Below the pieces are notes generated by a model, which made no database searches, was not told where the DNA came from, and was given only the letters and a program-made list of their open reading frames with translations. A program made the translations under genes and the position numbers. Shown one piece after another: positions 33,194 to 41,639 of a stretch of DNA of 64,000 bases. Each line of letters begins with the position of its first letter. Position 1 is the first letter of the stretch. The stretch comes from Clostridiales bacterium. GTDB taxonomy: Bacteria; Bacillota; Clostridia; Christensenellales; Aristaeellaceae. The stretch lies in assembly GCA_004556395.1 (NCBI GenBank), contig SFHK01000013.1, positions 1 through 64,000 on the forward strand, in the 5' to 3' direction.

Positions 33194-33975
33194 TGGAACG
33201 ACTGAGCAATGTAAAGTGCTTTCTGCTGGACATGGACGGCACGTTCTATCTGGGCGGCAAGCTGATCGACGGCTCGCTTTCGTTCATCGAACGCGTGCTG
33301 GAAACCGGCCGTGATTTCCTGTTTCTGACCAACAATTCCAGCCATAACGCGCGGTTCTACGTGGAAAAACTCAAGAAAATGGGGCTGGAGGTCGATCGAA
33401 ACAAGATTCTCACCTCCGGCGAAGCGACCGCGGCGATCGTGCGGGAAAAGTATCCCGGCAAGCGCGCGTTCGTGCTGGGCAATGAGTTTCTTGTGGAGGA
33501 AATGCAGGAGGCGGGCGTCGCCGTCGACAACGAGAATCCCGAAATCGTGGTCATTGGCTATGATACCACGCTGGATTACCGCAAGATGACCGCCGTGTGC
33601 GATTTCGTGCGCGCGGGGCTCCCGTACATCGCGACGCATCCTGACTTCAACTGCCCGACCGAGACCGGTTTCGCGCCGGACATCGGCGCGATTATGGCGT
33701 TTATCGAGGCATCTGCGTTCCGCCGTCCGGAGCTGATCGTCGGAAAGCCGCACGAGGGCATCGTCCGCGCAGCGCTGGCGCGCACCGGCCGCAAGGCGGG
33801 CGAAATGGCCATGGTGGGCGACCGGCTGTATACCGACATTGAAACGGGCATTCGCAATGGCATGCTGTCCATTCTGGTGATGAGCGGCGAGACGACCGAG
33901 GCGATGCGCAGGGCGAGCGAAACGAAGCCCGATCTGGTGTTTGACCGGCTGTGCGATATGAATCGCTATTTATAA
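33193..33975 (+). CDS. HAD-IIA phosphatase (NagD/AraL-like)
   Basis: Predicted 260 residues. HAD class IIA sugar/nucleotide phosphatase: motif I LLDMDGTFYLG (about 10-20), motif II FLTNNSS, a C2A cap domain, motif III Lys in VGKPHEG and motif IV MVGDRLYTDIETG. Substrate not determinable; relatives act on nucleotides, sugar phosphates and p-nitrophenyl phosphate. Overlaps xpt by one base (TGATG), which hints at nucleotide salvage. Confidence 0.9.
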   Translation: MERLSNVKCFLLDMDGTFYLGGKLIDGSLSFIERVLETGRDFLFLTNNSSHNARFYVEKLKKMGLEVDRNKILTSGEATAAIVREKYPGKRAFVLGNEFLVEEMQEAGVAVDNENPEIVVIGYDTTLDYRKMTAVCDFVRAGLPYIATHPDFNCPTETGFAPDIGAIMAFIEASAFRRPELIVGKPHEGIVRAALARTGRKAGEMAMVGDRLYTDIETGIRNGMLSILVMSGETTEAMRRASETKPDLVFDRLCDMNRYL

Positions 33976-33995
33976 TTGCGTAGGAAGGTGTATTT

Positions 33996-34775
33996 ATGTC
34001 CGATGTGATGTATCTGTGGAAGGAAACCGCGCCGTACAGCGAATTTTCGCCCGAGCAGGCGCAGCCGAGCCTGACACCCTTTCCCGTCTCCGGTTCGAAG
34101 GGCGCGGTGGTCGTGATTCCGGGCGGCGCGTATTGCATGAAGGCGGATCATGAGGGTGCGCCGATTGCGCGCATGCTCAATGACGCGGGCATCAGCGCTT
34201 ATGTGCTGGACTATCGCGTGCGTCCGTGCCACAAGCTGGCGCCGCTGGCGGACGCGAACCGCGCGATTCGTCTGGTTCGTTCGCTGGGCTATGAGAAGGT
34301 GGCCATTCTGGGTTTCTCCGCGGGCGGAAACCTGTGCTGCAACGCCGCGACGCATTACGACCTGGGAAATCCGGACAGCGACGATCCCATCGAGCGCTGT
34401 TCCTCGCGTCCGGACGGGTTTATTCCCTGCTATGCCGTGGTCAGCATGATTTCCTACACGCACAAGGGCTCCGTTCAGAATCTGCTGGGCGACGAGCAGA
34501 ACAAGGACAGCGAGCTGCGCTATTTCTCCGGCGAGCTGAACGTGACGGACGATACGCCCACGGCGTTCATCTGGCACACGGCCGCGGACGGCTCGGTTCC
34601 GGTGGAAAACAGTCTGGCGCTGGCGAAGGCGCTGTCCGACCATCGCGTGCCGTTCGAGCTGCATGTGTTCCCGAAGGGCGCGCACGGTCTGGGTCTGGCG
34701 GAAGGAAATCCGTCGGTCAGACAGTGGGCGAAGCTGCTTCAGAACTGGCTCGTTCTTGGCGGCTACGCACAGTGA
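33996..34775 (+). CDS. Alpha/beta-hydrolase, probable acetyl esterase
   Basis: Predicted 259 residues, no signal peptide. Oxyanion-hole IPGGAY (about 41-46), nucleophile elbow GFSAGG with Ser108, Asp in TAADGSVPVENS and His in KGAHGLGL complete the triad. The arrangement matches the esterase/lipase family active on acetylated sugars (BD-FAE/AXE-like), with a probable cytosolic role in removing acetyl groups from imported sugars. Last gene of the block; ribosome site AGGAAGG. Confidence 0.8.
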   Translation: MSDVMYLWKETAPYSEFSPEQAQPSLTPFPVSGSKGAVVVIPGGAYCMKADHEGAPIARMLNDAGISAYVLDYRVRPCHKLAPLADANRAIRLVRSLGYEKVAILGFSAGGNLCCNAATHYDLGNPDSDDPIERCSSRPDGFIPCYAVVSMISYTHKGSVQNLLGDEQNKDSELRYFSGELNVTDDTPTAFIWHTAADGSVPVENSLALAKALSDHRVPFELHVFPKGAHGLGLAEGNPSVRQWAKLLQNWLVLGGYAQ

Positions 34776-34868
34776 TGCATACATAAATTACCGCATGCGT
34801 TTTTGCAACCATGCGCGTCCCGCGCCGGTCTAAACAGCGTGAATCAAAAAGACAGGAGTGACGCGGAT

Positions 34869-36101
34869 ATGAAAAAAAGACTCATTGCGCTGATCCTGCT
34901 TCTGGCGCTGCTTCTGACCGGCTGCGGATACGTGGCCGTTGAGGATACTCAGCGCCGGACGCTCGGCAGCCTTCTGTTTCCGGCGGCGTACGCCGAGGGG
35001 GAAGGGTTGGCCGAGGAGACGGAAACGGCGAATGCTACAGAAGAGGAAGGAAGCCGGACGGAGACGCAGGCTTCCTTTTCTGAACCCCAGAAACTGGAAA
35101 TCGGCGCGAAGGGCGACGAGGTGAAGGAGCTGCAGGCGCTTCTGATCCGGCTGGGCTTCATGAACGGCAGCGCGGACGGCGTGTACGGCGCGAAGACGGA
35201 AAGCGGCGTGGCGCTCGCGCGGGCGTATGTTCAGGCGGTGGAGGCGCGCGCGAAGGCGGAGCGTCAGGCGGCGCTGCGCGAAACGCTGGCCCCGGTGGAA
35301 GCGGCGGCGCTTCAGGCGCTGAACGCGCTGGTTCCCGCGGAGGGAAGCCCGATCACGGCGAAGCAGGCGGGGCTTATGTTCCTGACGCTCACCGACGAAA
35401 CCGAGGAAACGAGTGAAGAAATTTCGGCGAAGCGCGTACTCAACTTCCTGCGGGAGGAGCTGCCCGCCTACGTGGGCGACCTGAAGTATGGCGCGGAGCG
35501 CGGCGACATTCGCAGGCTTCAGACGCGGCTGGTGGGCAAAAACTACCTGCCGGGCGGCATTGACGGTCAGTACGGCGCGAACACGAAGGCGGCGATTCGC
35601 TATTTCCAGCGGGAAAACAAGCTGAAGGAAACAGGCGTCGCCGACGAGGAAACGCAGCTTCTGCTGTTCTCCGAGGATTGCAGGGCCGCGCAGCGCCCGT
35701 CGCATAAGTACCGCGTGGAGATCAACGTGAGCCGCCAGAAGGTGTATGTGTACGAGTGGTACTACGGCGCGTATTCGAAGCTGGTAAAGACCATGACGTG
35801 CACCACCGGTGCGGTCGATACGCCAACCCCGCTGGGCAGCTACAGGATGGGCGGGCCGTGCGGACGCTGGTACTACTTCAAGAAGTTCGACTGCTGGGCG
35901 CAGTACGCCTCGCGCATCGTCGGCGGCATCCTGTTCCACTCGGTGCTGTATTCGGAGAAGGACGAAAGCACGCTTCGCAGGGGCTCGGTCTACGCGCTGG
36001 GCACGCGCGGCTCGCACGGCTGCGTGCGGCTTGCCGTGGAGGACGCGAAGTGGATTTACAACAACGTGTCCGCCGGGTCGACGTGCCGGGTGTACGCCTG
36101 A
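34869..36101 (+). CDS. L,D-transpeptidase lipoprotein with two peptidoglycan-binding domains
   Basis: Predicted 410 residues. Signal with lipobox LLTGC (Cys19), so anchored to the outer membrane face. An acidic Glu/Thr-rich stretch follows, then a first peptidoglycan-binding domain (about 76-130: GDEVKELQALLIRLGFMNG), a helical stretch, a second such domain (about 205-265: GDIRRLQTRLVGKNYLPGG), and the YkuD catalytic domain (about 285-410) with the His in FHSVLYS and the SHGCVRL motif (Cys385). Makes 3-3 crosslinks in peptidoglycan or trims it. The start at 34869 has AGGAG upstream. Confidence 0.9.
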   Translation: MKKRLIALILLLALLLTGCGYVAVEDTQRRTLGSLLFPAAYAEGEGLAEETETANATEEEGSRTETQASFSEPQKLEIGAKGDEVKELQALLIRLGFMNGSADGVYGAKTESGVALARAYVQAVEARAKAERQAALRETLAPVEAAALQALNALVPAEGSPITAKQAGLMFLTLTDETEETSEEISAKRVLNFLREELPAYVGDLKYGAERGDIRRLQTRLVGKNYLPGGIDGQYGANTKAAIRYFQRENKLKETGVADEETQLLLFSEDCRAAQRPSHKYRVEINVSRQKVYVYEWYYGAYSKLVKTMTCTTGAVDTPTPLGSYRMGGPCGRWYYFKKFDCWAQYASRIVGGILFHSVLYSEKDESTLRRGSVYALGTRGSHGCVRLAVEDAKWIYNNVSAGSTCRVYA

Positions 36102-36148
36102 TTCGGACGGTTAACAGAAAGTGCAGAAAGAAGTTTACCGTTTGAGCG

Positions 36149-36177
36149 TTTACCGCCCGCCCGGATTATGGTATCAT
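36149..36177 (+). promoter_or_regulatory. Promoter of pyrR-uraA
   Basis: TTTACC (36149-36154), 17-base spacer, TATCAT (36172-36177) preceded by TGG (extended -10). Transcription would start about 36184, giving a leader of about 130 bases. Confidence 0.65.
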
Positions 36178-36183
36178 TTTGAT

Positions 36184-36293
36184 CGTTGAATCCGATTCCT
36201 TTAAGCGGATCCTGTGAGATCGGCAAGGCGGCGGGCAAGCATCATCTCCGTATGCATGTATACGTCTTCACCATGCCGGTGAAGGCGTTTTTT
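36184..36293 (+). promoter_or_regulatory. PyrR-binding attenuator leader of pyrR-uraA
   Basis: The leader contains ATCCTGTGAGATCG (36209-36222), which fits the PyrR loop consensus ARUCCNGNGAGGYU, followed by GGCAAGG as in Bacillus sites. An intrinsic terminator closes the leader just before pyrR. UMP-bound PyrR stabilises the anti-antiterminator and lets the terminator form, so uridine nucleotides shut off the operon. Confidence 0.8.
36263..36293 (+). terminator. Attenuator terminator before pyrR
   Basis: Stem CGTCTTCACC/GGTGAAGGCG (36263-36272 with 36278-36287, one G-T pair), 5-base loop, then six T (36288-36293). The pyrR ribosome site follows at once. Confidence 0.8.
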
Positions 36294-36313
36294 CTTGTCG
36301 TGGAGGAGTCAGA

Positions 36314-36850
36314 ATGAAGGAAAAAGCTCTGCTTATGGATGAACGCGCCATTCAGCGCGCGCTCACGCGAATCGCGCACGAGATCATCGAGCGCAACAAC
36401 GGCGTTGAAAACGTGGTTCTGGTCGGCGTTCGCCGCCGCGGCGTGCCGCTGGCCGCGCAGCTTCGCGACGTGATCTGCCGGGTGGAGGGGACGGAGGTTT
36501 CGGTTGGTGAGCTGGACATCACTTTTTACCGCGACGACCTGACGCACCGCACCGAGCAGCCGGAGGTCAACGGCACGAAGCTGCCGTTCTCCATCGTGGG
36601 CAGGACGGTTGTGATCGTGGACGACGTGCTGTTCACCGGCCGCACGGCGCGCGCCGCGATGGACGCGCTGATGGACGCGGGCCGTCCCGGCAAGGTACAG
36701 CTGGCGGTGCTGGTGGACAGGGGACACAGGGAGCTTCCCATCCGCGCCGATTTCGTAGGCAAGAACGTGCCCACGTCGCTCTCGGAGCGCATCGGCGTGA
36801 ATGTGACGGAGTACGATGGCGAAAACAGCGTTCGGCTGTTTGAAGCATAA
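36314..36850 (+). CDS. pyrR: PyrR: pyrimidine attenuation regulator and uracil phosphoribosyltransferase
   Basis: Predicted 178 residues. RNA-binding regulator that senses UMP and PRPP and also converts uracil to UMP. PRPP loop VVIVDDVLFTGRTARAA (about 97-113), RRRGVPLAAQL, DITFYRDDL. Ribosome site GGAGGAG. It controls the leader in front of its own gene and thus uraA 30 bases downstream; no pyr biosynthesis genes follow. Confidence 0.95.
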   Translation: MKEKALLMDERAIQRALTRIAHEIIERNNGVENVVLVGVRRRGVPLAAQLRDVICRVEGTEVSVGELDITFYRDDLTHRTEQPEVNGTKLPFSIVGRTVVIVDDVLFTGRTARAAMDALMDAGRPGKVQLAVLVDRGHRELPIRADFVGKNVPTSLSERIGVNVTEYDGENSVRLFEA

Positions 36851-36880
36851 AGGTTGATTACATTTGAGGGGGTAACACGT

Positions 36881-38431
36881 ATGTCTCAGGATGGAATCAG
36901 AGATGCGCGCACGCTTGGAAAACCCAAAATGCTGCTGCTGGGCTTCCAGCACATGTTCGCCATGTTCGGCGCGACGGTGCTCGTGCCCGCGCTGACCGGT
37001 CTTTCCGTTTCCGCGACGCTGCTCTTCGCCGGACTCGGAACGCTCCTTTTCCACTTCCTTACCAAGGGCAAGGTTCCCGCGTTTCTCGGCTCGTCCTTCG
37101 CGTTCATCGGCGGCTATGCCGCGGTGCAGAAGCTGTTTGTGGACAATCCTGAGATGAACTGGATTCCCTACGCGGGCGTGGGCGTCGTCTGCGCCGGTCT
37201 CATGTACGTGGTGCTTGCCGCGCTGGTCAAGGCCTTCGGCGCGCGCAAGGTCATGCGCTTCTTCCCGCCCATCGTGACCGGCCCGGTCATCATCTGCATC
37301 GGCCTCACGCTGGCGAACTCCGCCATCAACAACTGCGAGGCCAACTGGTGGATCGCCGTGCTCGCCATTGTGATCGTGGTCTCCTGCAACATCTGGGGCA
37401 AAGGCATGATCAAGATCGTTCCGATTCTGCTGGGCGTCGTCGGCTCCTATCTGGTCGCGGTGCTGCTTGCGACGTTCTGCGGCGAGACCGTGGAGTTCGC
37501 GAGCGTAAACGTTGTGCAGTCGGCGACCCTGTCCGGAAACCTCGGCAGCATGATCAACGACGCGATTGAACCCGCTGCCGAAGCGCTCAAGGCGTTTGCC
37601 GCGCAGAACGGAGAATATGTAACGAACATTTCGATGACCGAAACCGTAACCTCCAAGGTCATCTGCGCCTTCGGAAATCCCTCCATGAAACTCTTTACGG
37701 AAGAAGCGATTCAGAAGATCAAGGACGCCGCGTGGATTGGCCTGCCCTTCGCGATGAAGGACACCGTGTTCTCGCTCTTTGGCAACTGCGATCTGGGTAC
37801 GCTCGGAAGCGCGATCCTGATCATGATGCCCATCGCGCTGGCCACGATGGTCGAGCACATCGGCGACATCTGCGCCATCTCCTCCACCGTCGGTGAATAC
37901 TACGTCGAGAAGCCCGGCCTGCATCGCACGCTGATGGGCGACGGTCTTGCCACCGCCATGGCGGCTCTGTTCGGCGCCCCCGCGAACACCACCTACGGCG
38001 AAAACACCGGCGTGCTCGCCATGACGAAGGTTTACGACCCGCGCGTCATCCGCATCGCCGCCGTGCTGGCCATCCTGTTCTCCTTCTGCCCGAAATTCGC
38101 GGCCATCGTGTCCGCCATGCCCACCGCGACCATCGGCGGCGTGTCCATGATTCTGTACGGCATGATCTCCGCCGTCGGCGTGCGCAACGTGGTTGAAAAT
38201 CAGGTGGACTTCACCAGGAACCGCAACATCATCATCGCTGCGCTGATCATGTCCCTGTCGCTGGGCATTACCTTCTCCGGCACCGGCAAGCTGGTGCTTG
38301 GCTCGATCTCCCTGACCGGTCTGGCTGTGGGCGCGCTGGTTGGCATCGTTCTGAACGCCGTGCTGCCCGGCAACGACTACCAGTTTGGCAAGAGCGAGCA
38401 GGGCGACACCTCGGTCAACTTCAAGGTGTAA
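36881..38431 (+). CDS. uraA: Uracil permease (NCS2 family) with long extra loop
   Basis: Predicted 516 residues; typical UraA/PyrP has about 430. Membrane uptake of uracil, proton-coupled. Family landmarks: LGFQHMFAMFGATVLVPALTG (21-40 region), PAFLGSSFAFIGGY, PPIVTGPVIICIGLTLA, MVEHIGDICAIS (binding-site Glu and His, about 323-334) and GAPANTTYGENTGVLAMT. Between two membrane helices about 80 residues (about 201-283) of soluble, acidic sequence are inserted. Second gene of the PyrR-attenuated operon. The start at 36881 has TTGAGGGGG upstream. Confidence 0.92.
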   Translation: MSQDGIRDARTLGKPKMLLLGFQHMFAMFGATVLVPALTGLSVSATLLFAGLGTLLFHFLTKGKVPAFLGSSFAFIGGYAAVQKLFVDNPEMNWIPYAGVGVVCAGLMYVVLAALVKAFGARKVMRFFPPIVTGPVIICIGLTLANSAINNCEANWWIAVLAIVIVVSCNIWGKGMIKIVPILLGVVGSYLVAVLLATFCGETVEFASVNVVQSATLSGNLGSMINDAIEPAAEALKAFAAQNGEYVTNISMTETVTSKVICAFGNPSMKLFTEEAIQKIKDAAWIGLPFAMKDTVFSLFGNCDLGTLGSAILIMMPIALATMVEHIGDICAISSTVGEYYVEKPGLHRTLMGDGLATAMAALFGAPANTTYGENTGVLAMTKVYDPRVIRIAAVLAILFSFCPKFAAIVSAMPTATIGGVSMILYGMISAVGVRNVVENQVDFTRNRNIIIAALIMSLSLGITFSGTGKLVLGSISLTGLAVGALVGIVLNAVLPGNDYQFGKSEQGDTSVNFKV

Positions 38432-38457
38432 TTCCTCAAAATCGAAAACGTCTTTCA

Positions 38458-38494
38458 GCGTCCGCCATGCGCAATTTCCGCGTATGGCGGACGC
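38458..38494. terminator. Strong hairpin after uraA, probable terminator
   Basis: A 15-bp stem (38458-38472 with 38480-38494, one G-T pair, core GTCCGCCAT/ATGGCGGAC) with a 7-base loop. No clean T run follows, so it might be a processing or stabilising hairpin. Confidence 0.5.
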
Positions 38495-38516
38495 ATAGCC
38501 TGTTCCGTTTCTGAAT

Positions 38517-38538
38517 AGCATGGAAAACGATCCATGCT
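38517..38538 (+). promoter_or_regulatory. Hairpin before gerM
   Basis: Perfect AGCATGGA/TCCATGCT stem (38517-38524 with 38531-38538), 6-base loop, ending 18 bases before the gerM start and right before its ribosome site GAGGAGGG. Role unknown; could affect mRNA stability or ribosome access. Confidence 0.4.
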
Positions 38539-38556
38539 GGAAGAGGAGGGAACGGG

Positions 38557-39621
38557 ATGATTCACGGCTGGAACCGGAAACAGACCTATCTGCTGGCTGT
38601 CGTTCTGATGCTGGTCTCCATGATGCTGCTGGCGGCGTTTGGCCCGTCCCGCATACGCGGCGGCGGCTCCCAGAGTGCGGAACCCACGCCGCAGGCGGAG
38701 GGCGGACAGGCGGGCGCGGATCCCACGGAAGCGGTGGAAGCGACGATGAGCACGGTGGTATACTATCAGGACGATTACGGCTATCTGGTGCCGGTGACGC
38801 GCACGATCAAGGCCGAGGAGGGCGTCGCGAAGGCGACGGTCAACCTGATGGTCAAGAGCGTGTTTAACGACATGGAGGCCGCGCGCATGGGGCTTCGCAC
38901 GGTGATTCCGGAGGGGACGAAGGTTGATCTGGATATTTCCGGCGGACTGGCGCGCATTGACCTGAGCGAGGAAGCGCTTCTGTGCGCCGACGCGGCGGCG
39001 GAAAGCAACATGGTTTCCGCGATCGTGCAGACGCTCACGGATTTCCCGACGGTCGACCGCGTGAAATTCCTGATCGGCGGCAAGGAAGTGAAGGAGCTGC
39101 CGCACGGCACGAACCTGAAAAACGAGTTCACGCGCGGCGTGATCAACCCGGAAGGCGGCGCGCCGGAGGACAGCCAAAACGCCGTGACGCTGTATTTCCT
39201 GAACGACACGCCCAGCGTCATCGTGCCGGTAACGCGCGCGGTGTACGGCAACGCCGACCTTCAGACCGCGGTGCTGGAGCTGGTGAAGGGCCCGGGCGGC
39301 GCGTCGCCGCTGGAAGGCGTGCTGCCATCCGGCTGCGGGCTGATCGGCGTGGAGATGAAAAACGGCGTGGCGAAAATCAATTTCACCGAATCGTTCATTC
39401 GTGTGGCCGAGCAGAGCGACGGCGGGCGCATGGCGATGAAGGCGCTGGTGCTTACATGCAAAAACTTTGACGGCGTGAAGGACGTGCAGATTCTCGTCGA
39501 GGGCAAGCCGTATGATCCCGGCGAGGGTACGCTGGCCATGCCGACGTTTGTAAACAGTGCAACGGACATTGCGGAAGCGTTCGTTCGCAGGCAGTCGGAC
39601 GAACTGTTTGACGCGGAATAA
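38557..39621 (+). CDS. gerM: GerM-domain protein
   Basis: Predicted 354 residues. N-terminal membrane anchor (about 9-30: TYLLAVVLMLVSMMLLAAF), a low-complexity Ala/Glu/Gly linker, then two GerM domains (about 65-175 with YLVPVTRTI and SVFNDM; about 200-335 with FLNDTPSVIVPVTRAVYG, LVKGPG and MKALVLTCKNFDGVKDVQI). In Bacillus GerM is needed for spore formation and germination. Followed by rph-rdgB and ysnB just as in Bacillus, where the order is gerM-rph-ysnA-ysnB. Presence alone does not prove spores. Confidence 0.88.
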   Translation: MIHGWNRKQTYLLAVVLMLVSMMLLAAFGPSRIRGGGSQSAEPTPQAEGGQAGADPTEAVEATMSTVVYYQDDYGYLVPVTRTIKAEEGVAKATVNLMVKSVFNDMEAARMGLRTVIPEGTKVDLDISGGLARIDLSEEALLCADAAAESNMVSAIVQTLTDFPTVDRVKFLIGGKEVKELPHGTNLKNEFTRGVINPEGGAPEDSQNAVTLYFLNDTPSVIVPVTRAVYGNADLQTAVLELVKGPGGASPLEGVLPSGCGLIGVEMKNGVAKINFTESFIRVAEQSDGGRMAMKALVLTCKNFDGVKDVQILVEGKPYDPGEGTLAMPTFVNSATDIAEAFVRRQSDELFDAE

Positions 39622-39640
39622 GAACGGAGAGGAGATCTCT

Positions 39641-40969
39641 ATGGAACACGTAAGAAGGTCGGACGAGATGCGTCCGGTAAAGATGACCCCGGATTTTACC
39701 GAAATGGCGGCGGGCTCCGTGCTGATCGAGTGCGGGCGCACGCGTGTGCTGTGCACGGCCTCGGTGGTGGAAAGCGTGCCGCCGTTTAAGAAGGGCACCG
39801 GCTGCGGATGGCTGACGGCGGAGTACGCCATGCTGCCCGGCTCCACCGAGCGCCGCAAGGAACGCGACGGCATCAAGAAGGATGGGCGCGGCGTGGAGAT
39901 TCAGCGGCTGATCGGCCGTTCGCTTCGCGCCGCGTGCGATCTGACCCGACTGGGCGAGCGAACGATTTACATCGACTGCGACGTGCTTCAGGCCGACGGC
40001 GGCACGCGCACCGCGTCCATCACGGGCGCGTTCGCGGCGCTGACGCTGGCATGCGACAAGCTGATGAAGCGCGGGCTGATTGTGGATTCGCCCGTCGTGC
40101 GGCAGGTGGCGGCCGTGAGCGTGGGCATCGTGGACAACGTGCCGACGCTGGATCTGGAATACGTGCAGGATTCCCGCGCGCAGGTGGACATGAACGTGAT
40201 CATGACGCGCGAACCGGACGGCGAAATGCGCTATGTTGAAGTGCAGGGCACCGGCGAGGGACGCGCGTTTGACAAAAAAGAGCTTTCCAAGCTGCTCGCG
40301 CTGGGCGAGAAGGGCGTGAAGGCGCTGATGAAGAAGCAGCTGGCCGCGCTGGGCGAGAAAGCCGAGATCATCGGAAAGAAGCCGCGGCTGATCGTCGCGA
40401 CGCGCAACTTTGGCAAGCTCAAGGAAATGAAGGCGCTGCTGGGCGACCGCTTCGACGTGATGAGCATGGCGGAGGCCGGCGTTTCCGAGGACGCGGAGGA
40501 GACGGGCGCGACGTTCGCCGAGAACGCCGTGATTAAGGCGCGGGCGCTGATGAATCAGGCGAAATGCGCCGTGGTGGCGGACGATTCCGGACTCGTCGTG
40601 GACGCGCTGGACGGTCGGCCGGGCATTTACAGCGCGCGCTACGCGGGCGTGCACGGTGACGACGACGCGAACAACAGAAAGCTTCTGAAGGAGCTTGCGA
40701 ATGTGCCCGCGCCGCGCACGGCGCGGTTCGCCTGTGCCGTGGCGCTGCTTCGACCCGGACACGAACCGCTGGTGTGCGAGGGCACGTGCGAGGGCGAGAT
40801 CGGCTTTGAAAAGAAGGGCGAAAGCGGCTTCGGCTACGATCCGCTGTTCATCTGCCCGCAGCTGAACGGGCTGACCTTCGCGGAAGCGGGTGAGGAGCAG
40901 AAGAACCGCATCTCGCACCGCGCCAACGCGATTCGCGCGCTGAAGCGGGCGCTTGAGGCGGAAGCATGA
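39641..40969 (+). CDS. rph-rdgB: Fused RNase PH and dITP/XTP pyrophosphatase (Rph-RdgB)
   Basis: Predicted 442 residues. Residues 1-240 are RNase PH, which trims tRNA 3' ends with phosphate: RRSDEMRPVKM, AEYAMLPGSTERRKER, GRSLRAACDL, DCDVLQADGGTRTASITGA and EVQGTGEGRAF. A short linker (about 240-250) leads to RdgB/HAM1 (about 252-442), which removes non-canonical purine triphosphates: VATRNFGKLKEMK, ADDSGLVVDALDGRPGIYSARYAG, ESGFGYDPLF and SHRANAI. All motifs of both enzymes are there. Bacillus has them as separate adjacent genes (rph, ysnA). Start 39641 has GGAGAGGAG upstream; overlaps ysnB by 4 bases. Confidence 0.93.
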   Translation: MEHVRRSDEMRPVKMTPDFTEMAAGSVLIECGRTRVLCTASVVESVPPFKKGTGCGWLTAEYAMLPGSTERRKERDGIKKDGRGVEIQRLIGRSLRAACDLTRLGERTIYIDCDVLQADGGTRTASITGAFAALTLACDKLMKRGLIVDSPVVRQVAAVSVGIVDNVPTLDLEYVQDSRAQVDMNVIMTREPDGEMRYVEVQGTGEGRAFDKKELSKLLALGEKGVKALMKKQLAALGEKAEIIGKKPRLIVATRNFGKLKEMKALLGDRFDVMSMAEAGVSEDAEETGATFAENAVIKARALMNQAKCAVVADDSGLVVDALDGRPGIYSARYAGVHGDDDANNRKLLKELANVPAPRTARFACAVALLRPGHEPLVCEGTCEGEIGFEKKGESGFGYDPLFICPQLNGLTFAEAGEEQKNRISHRANAIRALKRALEAEA

Positions 40970-41424
40970 TTCGCGTCGGCGTGATGAGCGACAGCCACGG
41001 GCGGCTTTCCTATGTGACGCGTGCCGTGCGCGAAATGGGGCGCGTGGACTGGCTGGTGCATCTGGGCGACCATGACAGTGACGCTTCCGAAGCCGGAAAG
41101 GTCTCCGACGCACCGCTGGCCGTCGTGTGCGGAAACTGCGACTGGTTTTCCAACTTCCCGGCGGAACGGCTGCTGGAGCTTGGCGGCGTTCGTGTGCTGC
41201 TCGCGCACGGCCACAAGCAGAACGTGAAGGAAGGTCTGACGGCTTTGAGCCTGAAGGCGGAAGCGATGAACGCGCAGTTGACGCTGTACGGACACACGCA
41301 CATTCCGAACGTGGAAAACGACGGCGCGTGCGTGTTCGTGAATCCCGGCGCGCTGCGCGACGGCCGGTACGCCATCGTGGAAATCGAGGATGGGAAGATT
41401 CGGCCGTTTTTGAAACAGCTGTAA
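40966..41424 (+). CDS. ysnB: YfcE/YsnB-type metallophosphoesterase
   Basis: Predicted 152 residues. Small calcineurin-like phosphodiesterase: VMSDSHGRL (8-16), HLGDHDSD, VCGNCDW, LAHGHKQNV and GHTHIPNV metal-binding motifs in order. Overlaps rph-rdgB by ATGA. Substrate unknown; last gene of the gerM operon. Confidence 0.9.
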   Translation: MIRVGVMSDSHGRLSYVTRAVREMGRVDWLVHLGDHDSDASEAGKVSDAPLAVVCGNCDWFSNFPAERLLELGGVRVLLAHGHKQNVKEGLTALSLKAEAMNAQLTLYGHTHIPNVENDGACVFVNPGALRDGRYAIVEIEDGKIRPFLKQL

Positions 41425-41426
41425 GC

Positions 41427-41469
41427 AAATCGGCTGCGGATTGCCTGAATGGCAGTTCGCAGCCGATTT
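41427..41469. terminator. Hairpin between convergent ysnB and sulfatase transcripts
   Basis: A 19-bp hairpin (41427-41445 with 41451-41469; the outer 12 bp AAATCGGCTGCG/CGCAGCCGATTT are perfect), 5-base loop. It begins just after the ysnB stop. T runs are short on both sides. Confidence 0.65.
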
Positions 41470-41474
41470 CGGTA

Positions 41475-41606
41475 TTACGCCTCTACAAACGGCAGCAGCG
41501 GAGAAACCGGGCGGCCGGGAACGAGGGTGTCATCTGCGACGAAGCCCTCGGGGCGGCCGCGGAGTATGCCGTCCGTCTGATGTTCGGGGGCGTTTGAGAG
41601 ATCGAA
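41475..41606 (-). pseudogene. Remnant of a second sulfatase 3' end
   Basis: Minus strand, downstream of the sulfatase stop by 33 bases. Forty-four codons in frame, starting FDLSNAPEHQTD and ending VLPFVEA-like SPLLPFVEA with its own TAA (complement of 41475-41477). They match the last part of the sulfatase (FDLANDP...PEHQPD...RPEGFVADGALVPGRP...SPLLPFVEV) with two internal deletions that keep the frame. No start or ribosome site of its own. Likely what is left of a tandem sulfatase duplicate or of a copied gene tail. Confidence 0.75.
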
Positions 41607-41639
41607 GCGGCTGCCGATGCGTTTAAACTAAGGGAGAGG

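Noticed and set aside
36242..38521. Open frame of 759 codons on the minus strand opposite pyrR-uraA
   Set aside because: Same GC-driven artefact; the plus strand has promoter, attenuator and two recognised genes.
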